From positions 217,001-281,000 of the forward strand of contig NZ_LR134365.1 in the NCBI RefSeq assembly GCF_900637305.1: a DNA stretch of 64,000 bases. The letters run 5' to 3'. Both the position numbers and the translations under genes were made by a program. Position 1 is the first letter of the stretch. Each line of letters begins with the position of its first letter. Shown piece after piece: positions 54,281 through 62,335 of this stretch. Origin of the DNA: Cardiobacterium hominis. Lineage in GTDB: Bacteria; Pseudomonadota; Gammaproteobacteria; Cardiobacteriales; Cardiobacteriaceae. Under the pieces are notes generated by a model. It did not search any database, was not told where the DNA came from, and saw nothing but the letters and a program-made list of their open reading frames with translations.

Positions 54281-55153
54281 CTATCGCACCGGTACGCGCC
54301 AGCGCCGCACCGCCTCCTCCAACAGCGCATCTACCGGCATCGTATCGCTAAAGCCGCTATCGTCCTGCTGCAAATGGCGCAAGGCGGCGCGCAGATTGGC
54401 GGCGGGCGTCGCGTCGTCAAGCGCGGGGGCGTGATTTTGCTTGCTCAACTTGCTGCCGTCGGCATTTAACACCAGCGGGAGATGCAAATAACGCGGCGGC
54501 GGCAAGCCGAGCATATCCTGCAACACCAGATGAATGGCGGTCGCCGCCACCAAATCCTGACCGCGCACCACATCCGTCACCCCTTGCAAACCGTCATCGA
54601 CGACCACCGCCAGCGCATAGGCAATATCACCATCGCGGCGGCGCAGCACCGGGTCGCCAATCTCGCGCGCAAGCACAAAGCGGCATTCGCCCAACCAGCG
54701 GTCGGCAAACGCCACCGTCTCCTCCGGCAGGCGCAGGCGAATCGCCGCATCATCCGGCGCGAGCGAATCCAGCACCCTGCCACGACAACAGCCGGGATAG
54801 ACCAGCCCCAAAGCGCCCATCTGCGCCTGCGCGTGCCAATACTTGCGGCTGCAATCGCAAGGGTAGAGATGCGGGCGCAACTGCGCGAGCGCCGCCTGAT
54901 AATCGGCGAGATGCGCCGATTGCACGCGGATTTCGCCGTCATGATGCAGGCCGTGCGCGCGCAGCGATTGCAACTGCGCCGCGATGTAGTCGGTGCGGCT
55001 GCGCGTGCGGTCAACATCCTCCACGCGCAACAGCCAGCGCCCGCCATGCGCGCGGGCATCAAGATAACTGCCAAGCGCCGCCACCAGCGAGCCGAGATGC
55101 AAGGGGCCGCTGGGCGTCGGCGCAAAGCGGCCAATGTAGGGTTTCATGTTCAT
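54281..55153 (-). CDS. gluQ: Glutamyl-Q tRNA(Asp) synthetase
   Basis: GluRS paralogue without anticodon-binding domain that attaches glutamate to queuosine of tRNA-Asp. Class I motifs: APTPSGPLHLGSL (HIGH-like, 10-22) and SKLSKQ (KMSKS-like). Zinc cysteines: YPCDCSRKYW and YPGCCRG. 290 aa is standard. The start at 55153 or 55147 is uncertain, since no good Shine-Dalgarno exists. In many gammaproteobacteria it follows dksA; here it lies between pgm and cysI. Confidence 0.93.
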   Translation of the reverse strand: MNMKPYIGRFAPTPSGPLHLGSLVAALGSYLDARAHGGRWLLRVEDVDRTRSRTDYIAAQLQSLRAHGLHHDGEIRVQSAHLADYQAALAQLRPHLYPCDCSRKYWHAQAQMGALGLVYPGCCRGRVLDSLAPDDAAIRLRLPEETVAFADRWLGECRFVLAREIGDPVLRRRDGDIAYALAVVVDDGLQGVTDVVRGQDLVAATAIHLVLQDMLGLPPPRYLHLPLVLNADGSKLSKQNHAPALDDATPAANLRAALRHLQQDDSGFSDTMPVDALLEEAVRRWRVPVR

Positions 55154-55236
55154 CGCGGCTTTGTACCACATTGGCGCCGATTGGCGTAGGGCGGATGCGA
55201 TTCCCCGTTCTGCCGCCTATTGCCGCGATGCGCCCC

Positions 55237-56964
55237 TCATGCCGCCCAGAAGTCGCGCGGTGCGTCCAGCACGGGCAAGACGATGCCGCGGCGGATGGCG
55301 TAGTCGCCGAAGCCTTCGTTCGCCTCACGTTCGCGCGCCCAGGCGCCGATCCAGTCGTCGAGGATGGCAAGGATTTCCGCCTCGGTGATGTTTTCTTTGT
55401 ACAAACGCGGGATGCGTGTGCCTTCGCGGTTGCCACCGGCGAAGAGGTTGTAACGGCCGACGGCTTTGCCAACCAGGCCGATTTCGGCGAGCATCGCCCG
55501 GCCGCAGCCGTTCGGGCAACCGGTGACGCGCAGGATGATGTGTTCGTCGGGGATGCCGTGTTTTGCAAGGAGCGCGTCCACTTGGTCGATGAAGCCGGGG
55601 AGGAAGCGCTCGGCTTCTGCCATTGCCAGCGGGCAGGTGGGCAGCGCCACGCATGCCATGCTGTTTTCCCGCTGTTTGCTGGTTTTTGGGTCAATCAGCC
55701 CGTGTTCGCGCGCGATGGTCTCGATGCGTTTTTTGTCGCGCGGCGGCACGCCGGCGACGATGAGGTTCTGGTTGGCGGTCAGGCGGAAGTCGCCTTTGTG
55801 GATTTCCGCGATTTTGCGCAGGCCGGTTTTGAGTTGTTTGCCGCCCGGCTGGTCGGTGATGCGGCCGTTTTCGATGAATAAGGTCAGGTGCCAGTTGCCT
55901 TCTTCGCCTTTGACCCAGCCGATGCGGTCGCCCCGGGTGGTGAATTTGTAGGGGCGGATGGGCGCGAACTTTATGCCCATGCGTTTTTCGACTTCTGCCT
56001 TGAAGTTTTCGACGCCGACGCGCTCTAGGGTGTAGCGGGTGCGCGCGTGTTTGCGGTCGCTTCTGTCGCCCCAGTCGCGCTGGGTGGTGACGACGGCTTC
56101 GGCGCAGTGCAGGGTGTGGCTGAGCGGCACGTAGCCGAATTCGTAGGATTTGTTGGGGAAGGTGGTGGTGTTGCCGTGTTCGCTGGAGAGGCCGCCGCCG
56201 ACCAGCACGTTAAAGCCGACGAGGTGGCCATCTTCTTCGATGGCGACGAAGCCGAGGTCGTTGGAGTGGATATCGACTTCGTTGTCCGGCGGGATGACGA
56301 CGGCGGTTTTGAATTTGCGCGGCAGGTAGGTTTTGCCGAGGATGGGCTCGACGTCGTCGGCGATTTCTTTGTTGAGCGGTTTCGGCGGCTCGCTGGAAAA
56401 GACTTTTTCGCCATCAAGCCAGATGTCGGCATAGGCGCTGGTGCGCGGCAGCAGTTGCATGCTGATTTTTTTCGCCCATTCGTAGGCCTCTTTGTGCAGG
56501 CTGCTTTCTACCGGGTTGGTGGTGCAGAGGACGTTGCGGTTCACATCGCTCGCGGTGGCGATTGAGTCCAGTCCCAGCCGGTGCAGCCATTGGTGCATCG
56601 GCTTGACGTCGGGTTTCAACACGCCGTGGTACTGGAAGGTCTGGCGGTTGGTGAGGCGGATGGAGCCGTAGAGGGTGTGCTCGCTCGCAAATTGGTCGAT
56701 GCCCAGCCATTGTTTGGGCTGGATGATGCCGCCGGGCAGGCGGCAGCGCAGCATCATGCTTTTCAGCGGTTCAAGTTTTTGTGCGCCGCGTTCGGCGCGG
56801 ATATCGCGGTCGTCCTGCTCGTACATGCCGTGGAAACGGATGAGCTGGAAGTTGTCGCCCTTGAAACTGCCGGTGATGCCGTCGGTGAGGTCGTGGCTGA
56901 TGGTACCGTGCAGGTAGTCGCTTTGGTCTTTGAGGCGTTCGTTGTCGGAAGGTTTGCCGGTCAT
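55237..56964 (-). CDS. cysI: Sulfite reductase hemoprotein beta subunit
   Basis: Reduces sulfite to sulfide with six electrons from CysJ, using siroheme and a [4Fe-4S] cluster. Cluster cysteines: [17 protein letters not shown] and [12 protein letters not shown]. Siroheme-site Arg lie in [15 protein letters not shown] and in the [16 protein letters not shown] region. 575 aa from the start at 56964 with AAAGGAA. An inverted repeat of 67 bp lies between it and the small gene before, perhaps an attenuator. Confidence 0.97.
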   Translation of the reverse strand: MTGKPSDNERLKDQSDYLHGTISHDLTDGITGSFKGDNFQLIRFHGMYEQDDRDIRAERGAQKLEPLKSMMLRCRLPGGIIQPKQWLGIDQFASEHTLYGSIRLTNRQTFQYHGVLKPDVKPMHQWLHRLGLDSIATASDVNRNVLCTTNPVESSLHKEAYEWAKKISMQLLPRTSAYADIWLDGEKVFSSEPPKPLNKEIADDVEPILGKTYLPRKFKTAVVIPPDNEVDIHSNDLGFVAIEEDGHLVGFNVLVGGGLSSEHGNTTTFPNKSYEFGYVPLSHTLHCAEAVVTTQRDWGDRSDRKHARTRYTLERVGVENFKAEVEKRMGIKFAPIRPYKFTTRGDRIGWVKGEEGNWHLTLFIENGRITDQPGGKQLKTGLRKIAEIHKGDFRLTANQNLIVAGVPPRDKKRIETIAREHGLIDPKTSKQRENSMACVALPTCPLAMAEAERFLPGFIDQVDALLAKHGIPDEHIILRVTGCPNGCGRAMLAEIGLVGKAVGRYNLFAGGNREGTRIPRLYKENITEAEILAILDDWIGAWAREREANEGFGDYAIRRGIVLPVLDAPRDFWAA

Positions 56965-56982
56965 GATGGTTTTCCTTTGTTT

Positions 56983-57049
56983 GTAGGGTGGGTCTTGACC
57001 CACCATAATGAAATTTATGGGGTTTGCGGTGGGGCAAGCCCCACCCTAC
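56983..57049. repeat. Paired-hairpin inverted repeat before cysI
   Basis: GTAGGGTGGG-TCTTGA-CCCACC and GGTGGGGCAAGCCCCACC make two small hairpins whose outer arms GTAGGGTGGG and CCCACCCTAC also pair. It fills the gap between the 81-aa gene and cysI. Repeats of this look are widespread in related genomes, from memory. Confidence 0.75.
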
Positions 57050-57050
57050 G

Positions 57051-57296
57051 TTATAAAAATCCCCAGGCGCGCTGGTATTCGATGCGGATTTGGTAATCGC
57101 GGTCGGTGAAACCGGCGGCGCGCAGTTGTTGCTTAAGCGTGCTGCCTTCGCCGTCGTGGCTGACCGCCTGCCAGCCGCCGCGTTTTTCGGCAATGGCGAA
57201 GGCATGGGCGGCAAGCCATTCCCGCAGCGTGCCGTTGCGCGGGTCGTGCGGCGGGTGGGTGCTATTGACGCTGATTTGGATATTGACCAAGTGCAT
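57051..57296 (-). CDS. Unknown 81-aa protein in the sulfite-reduction operon
   Basis: I do not recognise it. It has AAGGAAGCGCG just before its start and begins 12 bases after the yeiH stop, so it is very likely translated. No signal peptide or membrane segment; alpha/beta pattern with MHLVNIQISVNSTHPP at the N-terminus, HAFAIAEKRGGWQAVSHDGEG in the middle and an aromatic end (IRIEYQRAWGFL). No cysteine. Its place between yeiH and cysI suggests a soluble part in sulfite handling or regulation; a function is not claimed. Confidence 0.75.
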   Translation of the reverse strand: MHLVNIQISVNSTHPPHDPRNGTLREWLAAHAFAIAEKRGGWQAVSHDGEGSTLKQQLRAAGFTDRDYQIRIEYQRAWGFL

Positions 57297-57308
57297 CGCG
57301 CTTCCTTG

Positions 57309-58700
57309 TTATGCGCCCAGGCTGCGCCAGTAGGCGTCAAATACATGGTTGGAGAGCCAGTAGCCCAGCGGCAGGTTGATGGCGACGCCGACCGCGAAGG
57401 CGAAGAAGGGCTTGAGGCCAACCGCCGCCAGTTCGCGGAAGCGCGTGGTCAGGCCGATGCTGAGGAAAGTCAGGGTGAAGAACCAGCCGCGCAGCTCCTT
57501 CAGCGTTTTCAACGCTTCGGCGCTGTAGGCCTTGCCCGCGTCGGCGTTGAGCACGCTGATGACGGCGGTGGTCAGCAATGAGGCGATGAAAAAGCCGAGG
57601 ATGAATTTGGGGAAGCGTTGCCAGATTTCGCGGCGGTCGATGCGCTCGCTTTGCGCCGCGCTTTGCCGCTCCCAGACGGTCACGGCGAGGATGGCGACGA
57701 GAAACGCCCAGATGCCGACGAACATGTCGCGCCCGACCACCTTCATCAGGGTGAAGGCTTCGGTGGCGGCTTCATGGCCGATGGCTTCGGCAGCGGCAAA
57801 ACCGGCGGCGTCGGCAAATTCGGACGTGCCAATCCAGGCACCGGCGACACCCGGATGCAGGCCGAGGGCGCGGCTGGCAGCGGGCAGGACGAAAATCATC
57901 ACCACCGCCCAGACGATAACGAGGGAAATCGCCATGGAAACGTGCGCCTTCTCCGCGCGGCAGGCGCCGCCGATAGCAATCGAGCCGGAAACGCCGCAGA
58001 TGGAGCCGCCCGCGCCGAGGGTTGCGGCAAAGCGACGGTCAAGACCAAACAGGCGGGTGGCGGCGAAATAAATGCTGGCAAACGTTACCACCGAGACAAT
58101 CAGCGCCTGGCCGATGGCAGCGGGACCGGCGCGCAGAATGATGGTAAACGGCAGCGTCGCGCCCATCAGCACGATGCCGGTTTTCACATAATATTCCGTG
58201 CGCAGCGCCTCGCTGAACCACGCGGGCAACGACAGCGTATTGCCGATGACTAGCCCGACAAACAGCGCCACCAGCGGCGTTTCCAGCTGCGCGCCCTTGA
58301 CGGCGGCGTTGGCGCTGATGATGAGGACGGCGACGGCAAGCAAATACAGCGCGACAAAACCGCGCAGGAAGCGGCGCGTGTCATAGCCGAGACTGCGCGC
58401 GCCGAGGCTGAGCGTGCTGGCGAGCAGCAAAAAGAGGCCGAGCGCGCCGGGCAATTTCGCCGGCAGCTTGGCGGTAAGTTCGGCGGGCGTTTTCCAGCCG
58501 GGCGCGGAAAAGGTGAAATAGGGCAGCACGCCGCTCTTGTTCACGAGAAACAGGACGGTAGCGGCGACGACCAGCCCGAGGCCGATGATAATCGCCCAGC
58601 TGTCTTCCTTTTTGAACCAGACCGGCGGCGGCGCGCGGCGCGCGGTTTTTGCCGCTTGGTCTTCTGTGTGCAGCCCGTCGAGGGCGAGGGTGTTACTCAT
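57309..58700 (-). CDS. yeiH: YeiH family putative sulfur-oxyanion exporter
   Basis: 463-aa polytopic membrane protein of the UPF0324/YeiH family; related proteins are linked to sulfite/sulfate export. About 10-12 hydrophobic segments (AIIIGLGLVVAATVLFLV and others), with LGAGGSICGVSGSIAIGGAC and the end FTLTFLSIGLTTRFRELA characteristic. It has an N-terminal extension of about 30 soluble residues. It would remove excess sulfite beside the sulfite reductase. It has its own CysB-like promoter block upstream. Confidence 0.88.
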   Translation of the reverse strand: MSNTLALDGLHTEDQAAKTARRAPPPVWFKKEDSWAIIIGLGLVVAATVLFLVNKSGVLPYFTFSAPGWKTPAELTAKLPAKLPGALGLFLLLASTLSLGARSLGYDTRRFLRGFVALYLLAVAVLIISANAAVKGAQLETPLVALFVGLVIGNTLSLPAWFSEALRTEYYVKTGIVLMGATLPFTIILRAGPAAIGQALIVSVVTFASIYFAATRLFGLDRRFAATLGAGGSICGVSGSIAIGGACRAEKAHVSMAISLVIVWAVVMIFVLPAASRALGLHPGVAGAWIGTSEFADAAGFAAAEAIGHEAATEAFTLMKVVGRDMFVGIWAFLVAILAVTVWERQSAAQSERIDRREIWQRFPKFILGFFIASLLTTAVISVLNADAGKAYSAEALKTLKELRGWFFTLTFLSIGLTTRFRELAAVGLKPFFAFAVGVAINLPLGYWLSNHVFDAYWRSLGA

Positions 58701-58734
58701 GGGAATCTCCTGTGGTAGTTGTTTGCAGGGATTC

Positions 58735-58796
58735 GCATGATAGGGACGGCGCCAGGGCGTGTGAAATGCGCGTTTTGCCTGGCGTTATTCGTTTTT
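58735..58796 (-). promoter_or_regulatory. Promoter and conserved operator block of yeiH
   Basis: On the minus strand TTCACA (58760-58765) and TATCAT (58737-58742) are 17 apart. 52 of 62 bases match the block before cysG (62218-62279); the upstream part ATAACGCCAG...AACGCGCA is nearly invariant and is a candidate CysB-type operator. Confidence 0.7.
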
Positions 58797-58817
58797 GCTA
58801 TGAGGGGCGGGGGGTTT

Positions 58818-58846
58818 ACATACAGGGTAGCGGCTACCCCGTATGT
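58818..58846. promoter_or_regulatory. 29-bp near-perfect palindrome between cysJ and yeiH
   Basis: ACATAC-A-GGGTAG-CGG-CTACCC-C-GTATGT: both 6-base arms on each side pair, with one mismatch. It has no T-run, so it looks like a binding site rather than a terminator. Confidence 0.6.
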
Positions 58847-58850
58847 CAAT

Positions 58851-58874
58851 AAAAAACCGGGCGACTGCCCGGTT
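58851..58874 (-). terminator. Terminator of cysJ
   Basis: AAAAAACCGGGC-GACT-GCCCGGTT directly after the cysJ stop; the T-run is on the minus strand. Confidence 0.88.
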
Positions 58875-58877
58875 CGT

Positions 58878-60635
58878 TCAGTAAACATCCCGCTGATAGC
58901 GCCGCGCCTGGCGCAGTTCGTCGAGATAATCGGCGGCGGCGTCCGCGTCCATGCCGCCCTCGCCGGCGATGATGTCAAGCAGCGCGCGCTCAACGTCTTT
59001 CGCCATGCGCGCCGCGTCGCCGCAGACGTACACATAGGCGCCGTCCTTGAGCCATTGCCACACACTCGCCGCTTCTTCGCGCAGTTTGTCCTGCACGTAC
59101 ACTTTCTCCGCCTGGTCGCGCGACCACGCCAGGCTGTAGCGGTGCAGGAAGCCGTCTTTCTGCCAGCCCTGCCATTCGGTCTGGTAGAGGAAGTCTTCGG
59201 TGAAGTGCGGGTTGCCGAACACCAGCCAGTTTTTCCCCGGCGCCTCACGGGCGACGCGCGCCTGCATGAAGGCGCGGAAGGGGGCGATGCCGGTGCCGTT
59301 GCCTATCATGATGATGGCGGCCTGCGGGTCGTCCGGCAGGCGGAAATTCGGGTTGGGCTCGACAAATACGTGCGCCGCGCCGTCTTCGGGCAGGCGCTCG
59401 CCGAGGTAGCCCGAGGCCGCGCCGCTGTAGGCTTTGCCGTCGTGTTCGTAGTGCAGCACGCCGACGGTGAGATGCACTTCTTCGCCCACTTCTTCCGGCG
59501 CCGACGCTATCGAGTAGAGGCGCGGCGTCAGCGGGCGCAAGAGCGTCAGCAGTTGTTCCGCCGTGATGGCCGCAGGATAGCGGGCGACGATGGCGTCTAG
59601 CGGCGTGTTTGCGGCGTATGGCGCGGCGCCGTGCGTGGCGATTTCCGCGTCCAAATCGGCGCTCTTGGCAAGCGCGGCGTATCCCTGCACGAACTGCGGC
59701 GTGTTCTGCGAGATTTCGCGCTCGCGGATGAGCTGTTCACGCAGGGTTTTGCCGTCAATGACGGTCACGCCGTCCAGTTTTAGCGCGGCGAGGATGGCAT
59801 CAACGCGCGCCGGGTCGTTTTCGCACCAGACGCCGAGCGCGTCGCCCGCCTGATAATTGATGCCGGAACCGGCGAGGTCAAGCTCGATATGGCGCACGTC
59901 TTTCGTGGAATGCCGTCCGGTGATTTTCTGCCGCGCCAACAGCGGCGCGGTAAACGGGTGGTCGCGGTCGTATGCCGCGGGCGTGGCAGGGGCGGCAGCG
60001 GTTGGCGTGCGCGGGGCGGCGGGTTGCAGTGCGGCAAGGCGCGGCACGAGGTCGGCTATCCACGCCGCTGCCGTCGCCTGGTAATCCACATCGCAATCGG
60101 CGCGCGGCGCGAGGCGTTCGCCGCCCAGCTCGGCCAGACGCGTGTCAAAATCCTTGCCCGCCTGGCAGAAATCGGGATAGCTGCTGTCGCCCAGCCCGCA
60201 GACGGCAAAGCGCAGCGCGGGCAGCGGCGGCGCTTTTTTGCCAAAGAGCAGGCGGTGCAGGCTGAGCGCTTCTTCCGGCGGCTCGCCCTCGCCCTGGGTG
60301 GAGGTCACGAGCAGCAGCACTTGTTCGTCGGCGATGGTTTTCGGTTTGTAATCGGCGGCGCTGATGCGTTTGGCGTTAATGCCCTGTTCTGCCAGCGCGG
60401 CGTGCAGTTTGTCCGCGACTTCGCGCGCGTGTCCGGTCTGCGAGGCGGAAAGGACAGTTACGGCAAGCGGCGGCGGCGCGGGTTCTGCGCTGGCTGCGCT
60501 GGTGACATCGGTGGCAGCAACGGTAGGCAGCGCACCGCCGTCCGCCCGCGCCCAGCAATAGCCGGAGAGCCAGGCGAGTTGCAGCGGCGAGAGGCTATCG
60601 AGCGCGGCGGTGAGGTCGGCCGGAATGGGGGTCAT
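58878..60635 (-). CDS. cysJ: Sulfite reductase flavoprotein alpha subunit
   Basis: Passes electrons from NADPH through FAD and FMN to CysI. Flavodoxin domain about 55-200 (VLSASQTGHAREVADKL; LVTSTQGEGEPPEEA; CGLGDSSYPDFCQAG), an Ala-rich linker, FAD domain (RLYSIASAPEEVGEEVHL), and NADPH domain (MIGNGTGIAPFRAFMQAR; FGNPHFTEDFLYQ). Ends RRYQRDVY as in the family. 585 aa. It follows cysG, with a repeat-filled gap of 166 bases. Confidence 0.96.
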   Translation of the reverse strand: MTPIPADLTAALDSLSPLQLAWLSGYCWARADGGALPTVAATDVTSAASAEPAPPPLAVTVLSASQTGHAREVADKLHAALAEQGINAKRISAADYKPKTIADEQVLLLVTSTQGEGEPPEEALSLHRLLFGKKAPPLPALRFAVCGLGDSSYPDFCQAGKDFDTRLAELGGERLAPRADCDVDYQATAAAWIADLVPRLAALQPAAPRTPTAAAPATPAAYDRDHPFTAPLLARQKITGRHSTKDVRHIELDLAGSGINYQAGDALGVWCENDPARVDAILAALKLDGVTVIDGKTLREQLIREREISQNTPQFVQGYAALAKSADLDAEIATHGAAPYAANTPLDAIVARYPAAITAEQLLTLLRPLTPRLYSIASAPEEVGEEVHLTVGVLHYEHDGKAYSGAASGYLGERLPEDGAAHVFVEPNPNFRLPDDPQAAIIMIGNGTGIAPFRAFMQARVAREAPGKNWLVFGNPHFTEDFLYQTEWQGWQKDGFLHRYSLAWSRDQAEKVYVQDKLREEAASVWQWLKDGAYVYVCGDAARMAKDVERALLDIIAGEGGMDADAAADYLDELRQARRYQRDVY

Positions 60636-60691
60636 GATGAGGGTTCCTTTTTTTGTGTTGGTCAGGGGAAATGTGGGGCTGATTTATAAAA

Positions 60692-60788
60692 CGCCCTCCC
60701 CCTGTGGGGAGGGTTGGGTTAGCGTTTGAATCCCCCTCCCCTGCGAAGCGGGGGAGGGGGTTTTGAGAAATCCCCCACGGGGGAGGGC
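60692..60788. repeat. Paired GGGAGGG/CCCTCCC repeat between cysG and cysJ
   Basis: CCCTCCCCCTGTGGGGAGGG, CCCCCTCCCCTGCGAAGCGG plus GGGAGGGGG, and CCCCCACGGGGGAGGG lie in tandem. They fold into strong hairpins and may modulate readthrough from cysG to cysJ. Confidence 0.7.
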
Positions 60789-60801
60789 GATGCGGCTGTA
60801 T

Positions 60802-62190
60802 TTATGCCGCCTGTTCTTCGCGTGCGTCGAACCATGCCAGTTGCGCGTGCAGCGCCACCGTTTCGCCGATGACCAGCAGCGCCGGTGTCGGCGCTTCATG
60901 AGCCAGTTCGGCAAGGCGCGCCAGCGTGCCAACGCGCACCTGCTGTTCGGCGCATGTGCCGCGGCTGATGACCGCCACCGGCGTGTTGGCGGCGCGGCCG
61001 TGCGCCAGCAGTTGCCGTTGCAGGGTCGCGGCGGTGAGCGTACCCATGTAAACCACGAGCGTGTGCCGCCGTTGCGCCAGCGTCGGCCAGTGCAGGTCGC
61101 GGTCGCCTTTGCCGTGGCCGGTGATGAAGGTCACGGCTTGGGCGTGGTCGCGGTGGGTGAGCGGGATGCCAGCGTAGGCGGTCGCGCCGAGGGCGGCGGT
61201 GATGCCGGGGATGACGCGGCAGGGAATGCCCGCCGCCTGCAAGGCCTGCGCCTCCTCGCCGCCACGGCCAAAGACGAAGGGGTCGCCGCCTTTCAGGCGC
61301 ACTACCCGCAGTCCGGCGCGCGCGTGGCGGATGAGCAGGTCATGAATTTCGCCTTGCGCGACCTGCGCCGCGCCAGCGCGTTTGCCGACGCTGATTTGTG
61401 TCGCGTCCTTGCGGATGAGGGCGCGGATGTCGTCAGAAACCAGCGCGTCGTAGAAAACCACATCCGCCGCTTGCAAGGCTTGCAGGGCGTGAAGGGTGAG
61501 CAGTCCGGCATCGCCCGGCCCGGCGCCGACCAGCGTGACTTCGCCGCGCAGCGCCGGTTGTGCCGCCAGCTGGCGCGCGATTTCCGCCTCCGCTTCCGCC
61601 AGGCGGTTCTGCGCGACCAGGGTGTCGAAGCGGCTGGCAAAGAGGCGTTCCCAGAAACGGCGGCGCGCTTCCGTCCCCTGCACCGCCGCCTTGACCCGCG
61701 CCCGCCAGCGTCCGGCAAGTGTCGCCAACGTGCCGCTGTGACGCGGCAGCAGCAGCTCGATTTGCTGGCGCCAATGGCGGGCAAGCACCGGTGCCGTTCC
61801 CGCGCTGGAAATGGCAACCTGCAACGGCGCGCGGTCTATCACCGCTGGCACGATATACGAGCAGCAATGCGGTGTATCGACCACATTGCACAATTTGCCC
61901 GCCGCTTCCGCCGCCGCGAAAACGCGCGCGTTCAACTCGCTATCGCTGGTGGCGGCGACGACGAGAAAGACGCCGTCGGTCTGCGCCGGTGCAAATGCCG
62001 CGCCGAGGTATGTGATGCGTCCGGCGGCGAGCCAGTCCTGAAAGACGGGCGAGAGTTCACGCGCGACCACGCGCAGCCGCGCCCCGGCGCGCAAGAGGTC
62101 TTCGGCCTTGCGCGCGGCGATGTGTCCGGCACCCACCAACAGCACCGGGCGGTTGTTCAGGTCGGCAAACAGCGGAAAATGACGGCTCAT
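60802..62190 (-). CDS. cysG: Siroheme synthase (multifunctional CysG)
   Basis: Makes siroheme from uroporphyrinogen III for CysI. N-terminal part (to about 210): precorrin-2 dehydrogenase/ferrochelatase with LFADLNNRPVLLVGAGHIAARKAE and VVDTPHCCSYIVPA; C-terminal part (215-462): SAM-dependent methyltransferase with VTLVGAGPGDAGLLTL, RLKGGDPFVFGRGGEEA and GTCAEQQVRVGTL. 462 aa. The start at 62190 has AGGAG upstream; the longer frame has no homology. First gene of the sulfite operon. Confidence 0.96.
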   Translation of the reverse strand: MSRHFPLFADLNNRPVLLVGAGHIAARKAEDLLRAGARLRVVARELSPVFQDWLAAGRITYLGAAFAPAQTDGVFLVVAATSDSELNARVFAAAEAAGKLCNVVDTPHCCSYIVPAVIDRAPLQVAISSAGTAPVLARHWRQQIELLLPRHSGTLATLAGRWRARVKAAVQGTEARRRFWERLFASRFDTLVAQNRLAEAEAEIARQLAAQPALRGEVTLVGAGPGDAGLLTLHALQALQAADVVFYDALVSDDIRALIRKDATQISVGKRAGAAQVAQGEIHDLLIRHARAGLRVVRLKGGDPFVFGRGGEEAQALQAAGIPCRVIPGITAALGATAYAGIPLTHRDHAQAVTFITGHGKGDRDLHWPTLAQRRHTLVVYMGTLTAATLQRQLLAHGRAANTPVAVISRGTCAEQQVRVGTLARLAELAHEAPTPALLVIGETVALHAQLAWFDAREEQAA

Positions 62191-62217
62191 GATGCAATCT
62201 CCTGATAATAAAGCGCC

Positions 62218-62279
62218 GCATGATAGGGAGGCCGCCTGCGCCTGTGAAATGCGCGTTCGCTCTGGCGTTATGCGTTTTT
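62218..62279 (-). promoter_or_regulatory. Promoter and conserved operator block of cysG
   Basis: TTCACA (62243-62248) and TATCAT (62220-62225), spacing 17, on the minus strand, with the same upstream ATAACGCCAG...AACGCGCA block as yeiH. Confidence 0.7.
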
Positions 62280-62284
62280 GGCAT

Positions 62285-62308
62285 AAAAAAGCCCGCACGG
62301 TGGCGGGC
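62285..62308 (-). terminator. Terminator of znuA
   Basis: GCCCGC-ACGGTG-GCGGGC with six A before it on the plus strand, i.e. a T-run on the minus strand, 28 bases after the znuA stop. Confidence 0.88.
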
Positions 62309-62335
62309 AAGGTGTGTGTTACTGCTGTGCGGGTA

